5,853 nucleotides of DNA. Origin: an uncultured Cellvibrio sp. Lineage in GTDB: Bacteria; Pseudomonadota; Gammaproteobacteria; Pseudomonadales; Cellvibrionaceae. The DNA lies in the NCBI GenBank assembly GCA_946482385.1, contig CAMLRI010000163.1:1-5853 (forward strand), in the 5' to 3' direction. The notes below the pieces were generated by a model. The model saw only the letters and a program-made list of their open reading frames with translations, had not been told where the DNA came from and did not search any database. Position numbers and translations under genes: made by a program. Below, piece by piece: positions 1 to 4,919 of this stretch; the first letter of the stretch is position 1; each line of letters opens with the position of its first letter.

Positions 1-966
1 CCCCTCAAAATCCAGGGCTTTACCCAGGGCACCACTTACAGTATTAGCCTGTTTTTGCCCGAAGGCAGCCAGGTAACGCAAGGCGAACTGGAACAGGCCA
101 TCAGCCAGGAGCTGGCGCGTATTGATGAGGTATTTTCCAATTACCGCGAGGATTCGGTGATTGAAAAACTCAACGCGCAACACACCACCGAGCCCCTCAC
201 CACCGAGGCGGAGTTGGTGTCGCTGATTGAAAGCGCGCGCAATATCCACCGCGCCAGCCAGGGTTGCTACGACCTCACCATCAAACCGCTGTTTGATTTG
301 TGGGGCTTTAAAAAAGATGTGTTCAGCCCGCCCAGTGCCGAAGCTTTGGCGCAAACGCTAAACACTGTCGGCATGGATAAACTGGAAACCCTTAACGCCA
401 CCCAGCTGCGCAAACAGCAACCCGAGCTGCGCATTGATGTCTCCTCCATCGGCCAGGGCTACAGTGTGGAGCGGCTCGCCAATTTGCTGCGCGCCCATTA
501 CGACATCAACAATTTTATGGTGGAAATTGGCGGCGAAATGCAAGTGCGCGGCCATAAACCCGATGGCAGCCCCTGGCACATCGCCATCGAAAAGCCCCTG
601 CCAGGGGAGCGCAAGATGCACAAAATTCTCAGCTTCGATAACGGCGAACCCATGGCGGTGATGGCCTCGGGCACTTATCGCCACTATTTCGATAGCGAGG
701 GCAAACGCTACAGCCATATCCTGGATGCCCGCAGCGGCAAACCGGTCGAGCACAACACCGTATCTGCCACTGTGTTGCACGCCAGCCCCAGCCTGGCCGA
801 TGCCTGGTCAACCGCCTTTTTGTGCCTGGGCAGTGAACAAGGTTTAAAAATTGCCAACGAACAGCAAATTGCCGTGCTGTTTATCGACCAAAAAGATGAC
901 GGGTTACAGGAAATTGCCAGCCAGGCGCTGGATAATATCCAGGGCGTTAGTATTCAACAGCCCTAA
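1..966 (+). CDS. apbE: ApbE-family FAD:protein FMN transferase, 5' end cut by window edge
   Basis: The reading frame is open from base 1 to the TAA at 964-966 (321 codons), so the true start lies upstream; the TTG at 55 is internal. ApbE enzymes move FMN from FAD onto a Ser/Thr of target proteins such as Nqr/Rnf subunits, usually in the periplasm and with Mg2+. Visible family landmarks, numbered from window codon 1: GFTQGTTYSI (6-15), where many members have TMGTTY; FSNYREDSVIEKLN (45-58); PLFDLWGF (96-103); IGQGYSVE (150-157); VEIGGE (174-179); SGTYRHYF (223-230); HILDARSGKP (239-248); and ADAWST (266-271) near the C-terminus. The missing N-terminus probably held a signal or lipoprotein peptide. 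Many members have Lys at the Gln152 position. In many proteobacteria apbE follows nqrF and precedes nqrM, but no nqrM-like small Cys-rich gene follows here, so its Nqr linkage depends on unseen upstream sequence. Family assignment is strong; the target protein is unknown. Confidence 0.93.
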   Translation, partial: PLKIQGFTQGTTYSISLFLPEGSQVTQGELEQAISQELARIDEVFSNYREDSVIEKLNAQHTTEPLTTEAELVSLIESARNIHRASQGCYDLTIKPLFDLWGFKKDVFSPPSAEALAQTLNTVGMDKLETLNATQLRKQQPELRIDVSSIGQGYSVERLANLLRAHYDINNFMVEIGGEMQVRGHKPDGSPWHIAIEKPLPGERKMHKILSFDNGEPMAVMASGTYRHYFDSEGKRYSHILDARSGKPVEHNTVSATVLHASPSLADAWSTAFLCLGSEQGLKIANEQQIAVLFIDQKDDGLQEIASQALDNIQGVSIQQP

Positions 967-1033
967 AAAACAGGGCTAGACTTGCTGCTGGCACCTATTC
1001 ATAAGCACAGATAAACCGATCGAGGAACTCATC

Positions 1034-1894
1034 ATGAAACACCTGTTACTCAGCCTTTGGCTGCTCGCCTGCTCCACACTGGCACTGGCCGATAACACAG
1101 TAACCATGATGAGCTACAACATCCGCTGCGGCAGCTGCGAGCAACCCACCAGCCCCGATTATTGGAAAAACCGCAAATATTTTGTGGCGCACTTAATTAA
1201 AACCCACAACCCCGATGTGATTGGTTTACAAGAAGCGGAAATTTTCCAAGTGGAAGATTTGGTGGAAATGCTCGACGACTATTCCTGGATGGGTGTGGGC
1301 CGCGACGATGGCCGCGATAAAGGCGAAACCACCGCCATCTTGTTCCGCACCGCGCGTTTTACTTTGCAGGGGCAGCAAACCCTGTGGTTATCGCCTACGC
1401 CCCACCAACCCTCCATGGGCTGGGATGCGATTTTCCGCCGCACCCTCAGCATTGCCAAGCTGGCCGATAAACTCACCCGCCAATCGCTGTTTGTGCTCAA
1501 CACCCATTTCGACAGCGAGGGTGTTAACGCACGCGTGGAAGCTGCCAAATTAATTTTGGCCGAAGCCACCAAACTGGACGCCCAGGCGCCATTGGTACTC
1601 ATGGGCGATTTTAATTTCACCACCAGTGCCGACAGCTACCAAATACTCAGCCAAAGCCTGCGCGATGCCGAAAAACACAGCGCCACACCGGCCACCGGCG
1701 GCCACAAAACTTTTAACGATTTTGGTAAGGACACCCAGCCAGAAAATAAAATCGACTATGTGTTTGTCAACCAACAGCCCAAGGTGCTGAGCCATCAGGT
1801 GGATACCACCACCTATAACGGCAGCTACCCATCGGACCACTACCCCATCATTGTGAAGCTGGATACCACAGCCGACACACCAGCGGCGCCTTAG
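1034..1894 (+). CDS. Exported endonuclease/exonuclease/phosphatase (EEP) family protein
   Basis: The product has 286 residues and starts at ATG 1034, with GAGGA at 1022-1026 seven bases upstream. Residues 1-19 form a signal peptide with a likely cut after ALA19; Leu-Leu-Ala-Cys13 is a weak alternative lipobox. The DNase I-like metal hydrolase fold is shown by SYNIR (Asn29), DVIGLQE (Glu67), NTHFD (His158), MGDFNF (Asp192, Asn194), KIDYVF (Asp241) and SDHYP (Asp268-His269), in the usual order and spacing. GVGRDDG (87-93) and LWLSPTP (117-123) resemble the uncharacterised EEP-1 subgroup. All catalytic residues are present, so it should be an active Mg2+-dependent phosphodiesterase or phosphatase outside the cytoplasm. 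The substrate (nucleic acid, sugar phosphate or phospholipid head group) cannot be read from sequence. Cys32 and Cys35 are the only cysteines of the mature protein. The gene starts 67 bp after apbE and could share its transcript; I see no convincing promoter in that gap. It converges on the LysR gene. Confidence 0.9.
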   Translation: MKHLLLSLWLLACSTLALADNTVTMMSYNIRCGSCEQPTSPDYWKNRKYFVAHLIKTHNPDVIGLQEAEIFQVEDLVEMLDDYSWMGVGRDDGRDKGETTAILFRTARFTLQGQQTLWLSPTPHQPSMGWDAIFRRTLSIAKLADKLTRQSLFVLNTHFDSEGVNARVEAAKLILAEATKLDAQAPLVLMGDFNFTTSADSYQILSQSLRDAEKHSATPATGGHKTFNDFGKDTQPENKIDYVFVNQQPKVLSHQVDTTTYNGSYPSDHYPIIVKLDTTADTPAAP

Positions 1895-1913
1895 ACACAC
1901 CGGTAGCGCCTTA
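1874..1913. repeat. 20 bp imperfect tandem duplication spanning two convergent stop codons
   Basis: The units 1874-1893 and 1894-1913 match at 17 of 20 positions; the differences are at unit positions 9, 11 and 12. The first unit codes for the last residues of the EEP protein, and the TAG stop sits at the unit junction (1892-1894). The second unit is non-coding on the + strand, and its last three bases (1911-1913) are the TAA stop of the LysR gene on the - strand. The 16 bp gap between the two genes therefore consists of second-unit sequence. Confidence 0.75.
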
Positions 1914-2858
1914 AAAAGGCGGCAAAAAATTCGCCAGTTCATTGCGAATATATTTTGCTTCCACCCAGGCAGTTAAGTGTTGGTTGATGTATTCCACAAA
2001 CCGCTGCGCCGCCGCCGGCAAACGCCGGTCGCCGTGGCGCACCAAATACCAATGGCTCAATAGCGGAAACCCTTGCACCGGCACCTGGGCAACCCGCGCC
2101 TGGGCCTGGAACAAAGTGTGCTCGGATAGCACCGCCAACCCCAGGCCCTTTTCCACGCTCAAACGTATCGCCTCGTTGCTTTCTATGTGCAGGGTGTTAT
2201 GCAACTGCACATTCTGCTCGCGCAGCCAGTTCTCAAATACCATGCGGGTGGCACTGCCCGGCTCACGCATTAAAAAACGCTCGTCTACCAACTCGGCAAA
2301 AGTCACCGCTGTTTTCTGCGCAGCCCAATGATCCAGCGGGGCAATCAACACCAGCGGGTTGCGCATAAAGCGGCCGGCAACCACATGGTCGCCGGTGGGC
2401 GGGTGGCTAAATAAATACAAATCATCCAGCTCGTTGTTAAAGCGCTGCAACACGCTACCGCGGTTGCCAATATTCAGGGCCACATCTACACCGGGATACT
2501 CTTGGCTGTAGGGGCTGAGCAATAGCGGCAACACATATTGCGCGGTGGTCACCATCCCCACACTGAAATGCCCTTTGTTGCCCTGGGTGGCCTCGCTCAC
2601 AAAACTGGCAAAGTCATCAAAGCGCCCCAGGGCATCCAGGGCGGCGTGGTAAAGCTCGCGCCCGACAAAGGTGGGCTGGTATTGCCCCTGGCGCAACTCC
2701 AGCAACTCATGGCCCACGGCTTCGCTCAGCCGCTTGATCTGCTGGGATACCGTCGGTTGGGTGAGGTGCAATTGGCTGGCCGCCTGGGAAATGGAGCCAG
2801 TGCGGATAACCGCGATATACACCTGCAACAGGCGAAAAGTCAGGTGGCGGATATTCAT
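1911..2858 (-). CDS. LysR-type transcriptional regulator, CbbR/CmpR-like, probable sbtA regulator
   Basis: The product has 315 residues, a normal LysR length. An N-terminal winged helix-turn-helix covers about 4-63, with recognition region GSISQAASQLHLTQPTVSQQ (21-40). A linker helix follows, and the periplasmic-binding-protein-like effector domain runs from about 95 to 295. Effector-domain landmarks are FLMREPGSATR (195-205) and NEAIRLSVEKGLGLAVLS (228-245); the REPGSxTR motif is typical of CbbR/CmpR/CysB-like members. The ATG at 2858 fits the family N-terminus (MNIRHLTFRLLQVYIAV), although the ribosome binding site (GGGG, seven or so bases upstream) is only moderate. The tail after 295 is slightly long and hydrophobic (ends NFLPPF). 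The gene is divergent from sbtA across 116 bp, the classic arrangement for a LysR protein that controls its neighbour and itself. By analogy the effector could report inorganic carbon status; this is inference. The family assignment is secure. Confidence 0.93.
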   Translation of the reverse strand: MNIRHLTFRLLQVYIAVIRTGSISQAASQLHLTQPTVSQQIKRLSEAVGHELLELRQGQYQPTFVGRELYHAALDALGRFDDFASFVSEATQGNKGHFSVGMVTTAQYVLPLLLSPYSQEYPGVDVALNIGNRGSVLQRFNNELDDLYLFSHPPTGDHVVAGRFMRNPLVLIAPLDHWAAQKTAVTFAELVDERFLMREPGSATRMVFENWLREQNVQLHNTLHIESNEAIRLSVEKGLGLAVLSEHTLFQAQARVAQVPVQGFPLLSHWYLVRHGDRRLPAAAQRFVEYINQHLTAWVEAKYIRNELANFLPPF

Positions 2859-2873
2859 GGTGACCCCAAGGCT

Positions 2874-2895
2874 TATATAGATGATTACCTATATA
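2874..2895. promoter_or_regulatory. Candidate LysR operator: 7-8-7 inverted repeat
   Basis: TATATAG at 2874-2880 is mirrored exactly by CTATATA at 2889-2895 with 8 bases between. It lies 15-37 bp upstream of the LysR start and about 80-100 bp upstream of the sbtA start, where a LysR tetramer usually binds in divergent pairs. AT-rich dyads are typical of LysR boxes, but low-complexity AT sequence also forms dyads by chance. Confidence 0.45.
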
Positions 2896-2902
2896 TACAG
2901 GT
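2887..2902. promoter_or_regulatory. Overlapping 16 bp imperfect palindrome in the LysR/sbtA control region
   Basis: ACCTATATATACAGGT matches its own reverse complement at 14 of 16 positions and overlaps the right arm of the 2874-2895 dyad. It could be a second half-site for the LysR protein (activation versus recognition site) or a site for another factor. A -10-like TATCAT occurs at 2915-2920, but no convincing -35 accompanies it, so I assign no transcription start. Confidence 0.35.
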
Positions 2903-2937
2903 GAAAACATTAATTATCATCAATTTTGCTCCTCGGC

Positions 2938-2955
2938 GACAATAGCGCCATTGTC
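2938..2955. promoter_or_regulatory. Perfect 6-6-6 inverted repeat just upstream of the sbtA ribosome binding site
   Basis: GACAAT (2938-2943) and ATTGTC (2950-2955) are exact reverse complements separated by AGCGCC, and end 9 bases before the GGAG at 2965. An alternative pairing GGCG (2935-2938) with CGCC (2946-2949) uses the same bases. It could be an operator or a leader-RNA hairpin that affects sbtA translation. The repeat covers the upstream TTG (2951), which argues against that codon as the start. Confidence 0.35.
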
Positions 2956-2964
2956 ACCACCACT

Positions 2965-2968
2965 GGAG
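2965..2968 (+). promoter_or_regulatory. Ribosome binding site that fixes the sbtA start at GTG 2975
   Basis: GGAG lies six bases before GTG 2975. The longer frame from TTG 2951 has no such site and would add eight polar residues ahead of the family N-terminus. Confidence 0.7.
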
Positions 2969-2974
2969 CGAATC

Positions 2975-3910
2975 GTGCCCGATATAGTTGTTATGTTTTT
3001 TCTACTGGGTGTGTTGGCCGGCCTGGCCAAATCGGATCTCAAAGTGCCCAAAGCGGCCTACGACACCCTGAGTATTTTGCTGATGCTCACCCTGGGCCTT
3101 AAGGGCGGGCTCGCCCTGCATGGGCAAGTGAATTGGCAGCTATTGCCAGAGGTGATTACGGTAATTCTGCTGGGTATTGCCATACCCCTGGCGCTCTACC
3201 CGCTGCTACGCCGGTTGGTGCTATTAAACCCCGCCAACAGCGCCAGCATCGCCGCCCACTACGGCTCCGCCAGTGCCGGTACCTTTGCCGTGGCCCTGGC
3301 CTTTGCCGAAGCCCACAACCTCAGCATCGCCCCCCAAACCACTCTTTACCTGGTGCTATTGGAGTTGCCAGCCATTGTGGTGGCCATACTGCTTTACAAA
3401 AAAGCCACGGGCAGCAGCGGCAGCATGAAAGGTATTTGGCACGAAGCGCTCACCAGTCGCGGTGTAGTACTGCTCACCGGCGGCGTGGTGATCGGCTACC
3501 TCTACGGCCCCGATGCCAGCAAAGACATAGCGCCATTATTCCTCGGCGCCTTCAAAGCCCTACTGGCTCTGTTTTTGTTGGAGATGGGTGTGTGCGCCTC
3601 ACAACACCTGCACCCCTTCCCCAAGCAGCACTGGCGGCTCATCAGCTTTGCACTTATCGCCCCCTTTGCCTTGGCGATGGTCGGCATAGCCGCCGGCATC
3701 GCCCTGGACTTGCCGCAAGGCAGCACCCTCATCCTGGCCGCCCTCACCGCCAGCGCCTCCTACATAGCCGCACCGGCAGCCATTCAAGCGGCCATTAAGG
3801 AGGCCGATGTGGGTCTGGCGATAGTCGCCGCACTGGGCGTGACCTTTCCGCTGAATGTGTTGCTGGGGATTCCGGTGTATTACCAGCTCACCCAGTGGAT
3901 GATTGGTTAA
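2975..3910 (+). CDS. sbtA: SbtA-type sodium-dependent bicarbonate transporter
   Basis: The product has 311 residues from GTG 2975, chosen because of the GGAG site and because MPDIVVMFFLLGVLAGL is a natural SbtA N-terminus. It is an inner-membrane Na+/HCO3- symporter of the SbtA (DUF897) family, with about ten hydrophobic segments in two inverted halves. Landmarks: GLKGG (41-45), AAHYGSASAGTF (93-104), LLEMG (201-205), ASASYIAAPAAI (259-270), ALGVTFPLN (286-294) and GIPVYY (298-303). The usual Phe in TFPFN is Leu here. The central cytoplasmic loop (about 141-158) is short compared with cyanobacterial SbtA of roughly 370 residues, so SbtB-type regulation may differ; no sbtB is in the window. 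In heterotrophs such transporters supply bicarbonate for carboxylases or pH balance, and the actual use here is unknown. It is divergent from a LysR gene and convergent with an SDR gene 17 bp away. A decayed second copy of its 3' end lies at 4685-4774. Confidence 0.9.
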   Translation: MPDIVVMFFLLGVLAGLAKSDLKVPKAAYDTLSILLMLTLGLKGGLALHGQVNWQLLPEVITVILLGIAIPLALYPLLRRLVLLNPANSASIAAHYGSASAGTFAVALAFAEAHNLSIAPQTTLYLVLLELPAIVVAILLYKKATGSSGSMKGIWHEALTSRGVVLLTGGVVIGYLYGPDASKDIAPLFLGAFKALLALFLLEMGVCASQHLHPFPKQHWRLISFALIAPFALAMVGIAAGIALDLPQGSTLILAALTASASYIAAPAAIQAAIKEADVGLAIVAALGVTFPLNVLLGIPVYYQLTQWMIG

Positions 3911-3927
3911 GGCCCACACGCCAACTG

Positions 3928-4614
3928 CTAAAGCCTTATTGCCCCCAAGCCGCCATCGGCCGCAACAACCTGCCCGGTAATAAACCCGGCTTGGGGCGAT
4001 AGCAAAAACTCCACCAGCGCAGCCATCTCGCCAGCATCGCCAATCCGCTGCAAGGGGTGGCGCTTAGCCGCTGCCTGCCGTTTCTCCTCCGAGCTAACCC
4101 ATCTTTCCGCCAAGGGGGTTGGGGTAAGCGACGGCGCTATGGCATTCACCCGCACCTGGGGCGCCCACTCTGCCGCCAGGCTGCGCACCAAAGCCTCCAC
4201 CGCAGCCTTGCTCGCCGCAATACTGGTGTGGAATGGCATACCACTGGTTGCAGCCACACTGCTAAACAACACCACGCTCGCCTGGGCAGATGCCTTTAAG
4301 CGCGGTGCCACCGCCTGCAAACTGCGCACGGCCCCTAAAAAATTGATATTAAAATCCTGCAAAAAATCCTCTGCCGCCAAACGCGCAAACGGCTTGAGGT
4401 TGATACTGCCCGGGCAATACACCATCCCATCCAGCACCTCGGGCAAGCCGGACACATCCGGCACAGCCTCCACCGGGTTGTTACGTATAACAGTTGCGCC
4501 GGGAACATCCACCAGGTGGCGGCTCCACACAAACACCTGGTACCGGCCCAACAACCGCTCAACCAAAGCCGCACCTATCCCCGAAGAACCACCGATCACT
4601 AAAATATTGCTCAT
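3928..4614 (-). CDS. Short-chain dehydrogenase/reductase (SDR) with the catalytic Tyr position changed to Ile
   Basis: The product has 228 residues, compact for a classical SDR (usually about 250). It starts at ATG 4614 with a strong GGAGG (complement of 4621-4625) six bases upstream. A Rossmann fold is indicated by LVIGGSSGIG (5-14, GxxxGxG), which binds NAD(P). SRH at 31-33 could favour NADPH. The usual NNAG motif reads YCPG (66-69). The N-S-Y-K tetrad is Asn91, Ser119, Ile132 and Lys136: the segment HTSIAASKAAVEALVRSLA (129-147) aligns with the YxxxK helix, but the Tyr codon is ATT (complement of 4219-4221). VRVNAIAPSLTPTPLA (154-169) and the C-terminal GFITGQVVAADGG (210-222) are standard SDR features. 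I recall other short SDRs with an IAAxK pattern, so this may be a subfamily trait, not decay, and the frame is fully intact. The substrate is unknown. It faces away from the relic region and converges on sbtA. Confidence 0.88.
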   Translation of the reverse strand: MSNILVIGGSSGIGAALVERLLGRYQVFVWSRHLVDVPGATVIRNNPVEAVPDVSGLPEVLDGMVYCPGSINLKPFARLAAEDFLQDFNINFLGAVRSLQAVAPRLKASAQASVVLFSSVAATSGMPFHTSIAASKAAVEALVRSLAAEWAPQVRVNAIAPSLTPTPLAERWVSSEEKRQAAAKRHPLQRIGDAGEMAALVEFLLSPQAGFITGQVVAADGGLGAIRL

Positions 4615-4684
4615 AAACTTCCTCCGTATACTTGCTATAGATACGAAGGCTTAAACAGTTTGGAGTAGAGGGTTTTGAAGCTTG

Positions 4685-4774
4685 GAAGCCAATCCAAAAA
4701 TGGGGGGATAAGTGGTAGCACTGGGCGTGACTTTCCCATTTAATGTGTTAGTAGGGATCCCAATGTATCACTAG
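4685..4774 (+). pseudogene. Decayed 3' end of a second sbtA-like gene
   Basis: From GCA 4718 to TAG 4772-4774 the frame reads ALGVTFPFNVLVGIPMYH-stop, which is the conserved SbtA C-terminus. It matches the intact sbtA product at 14 of 18 residues (ALGVTFPLN...GIPVYY) and 44 of 57 bases. The 13 base differences fall 8 at third, 5 at first and none at second codon positions, the pattern of a gene that diverged under selection before it was lost. Further upstream, in the same frame, 4685-4696 reads EANP, corresponding to EADV in the intact copy; EANP is, as I recall, the more usual SbtA sequence. Between them a G-run and an extra A add a net 3 bases relative to sbtA and create an in-frame TAA (4709-4711). 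No SbtA similarity is visible before about 4683, so over 90% of the gene is gone. It keeps the family Phe (TFPFN), so it is not a recent copy of the neighbouring gene. Confidence 0.8.
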
Positions 4775-4919
4775 ATAAAGACATGGATTTACATCCACTC
4801 TGAAAACTATGGTATCTAGCCTATGAAGGCTAAGTGCCCAACAAAGCCACAGCAGGTTGAACTAAGCACTTTAGACAACCTGCATTGGCCGCGATATGAA
4901 AAGGGAGTAAAAACTGTTA
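4775..4919. other. Gene-free stretch with three small hairpins
   Basis: With the relic and the SDR leader this completes a 305 bp gap (4615-4919). It contains three perfect-stem inverted repeats: TGGAT/ATCCA (4784-4788/4793-4797), TAGCCT/AGGCTA (4817-4822/4827-4832) and the longer one at 4852-4883. A 43-codon frame from ATG 4823 to TAG 4954 has no ribosome binding site and overlaps the next gene antisense, so I do not call it. No RNA gene family is recognisable. Confidence 0.5.
4852..4883. other. Extended hairpin downstream of the AT-rich orphan gene
   Basis: GCAGGTTG (4852-4859) pairs exactly with CAACCTGC (4876-4883). Inside, after an AA/A internal loop, CTAAG (4862-4866) pairs with TTTAG (4870-4874) including one G-T, leaving a 3-base loop. 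It lies 37-68 bases beyond the stop of the - strand orphan gene, so it could help end or protect that transcript. No T-run follows on either strand (the - strand continues CTGTGGCTTTGTT), so it is not a standard intrinsic terminator. Confidence 0.4.

Noticed and set aside
55..57. TTG as the start of the apbE gene
   Set aside because: The frame continues to base 1 and encodes the conserved GFTQGTTYSI motif upstream, so this codon is internal.
595..607. CCCCTG-C-CAGGGG palindrome inside apbE
   Set aside because: Lies in a conserved coding stretch (PLPGE) and the one-base centre cannot form an RNA hairpin loop.
959..977. AGCCCT/AGGGCT hairpin at the apbE stop as a terminator
   Set aside because: Stem of only 6 bp and no T-run after it; the downstream gene could be co-transcribed.
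1907..1921. CGCCTT-AAA-AAGGCG stem between EEP and LysR genes as a bidirectional terminator
   Set aside because: Short stem with a 3-base loop, and neither strand has a T-run after it.
2538..2945. 135-codon + strand frame antisense to the LysR gene
   Set aside because: Shadow of a clear LysR coding region; no family features or ribosome binding site.
2951..2953. TTG as the sbtA start
   Set aside because: No ribosome binding site, it lies inside an inverted repeat, and it adds residues not expected for the family; GTG 2975 has GGAG at the right distance.
3908..3938. TAAGGC/GCCTTA inverted repeat between sbtA and SDR stops as a terminator
   Set aside because: 6 bp stem with a 19-base loop and only two T's following; too weak.
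4615..4680. ECF/light-type promoter upstream of the SDR gene (CGTATC on the - strand)
   Set aside because: No matching TGATC-like -35 element at the required spacing.
4836..4862. Integron attC-like pair GCCCAAC and GTTGAAC
   Set aside because: Only 13 bases apart, the outer arms do not pair with each other, and no integrase or cassette array is present.
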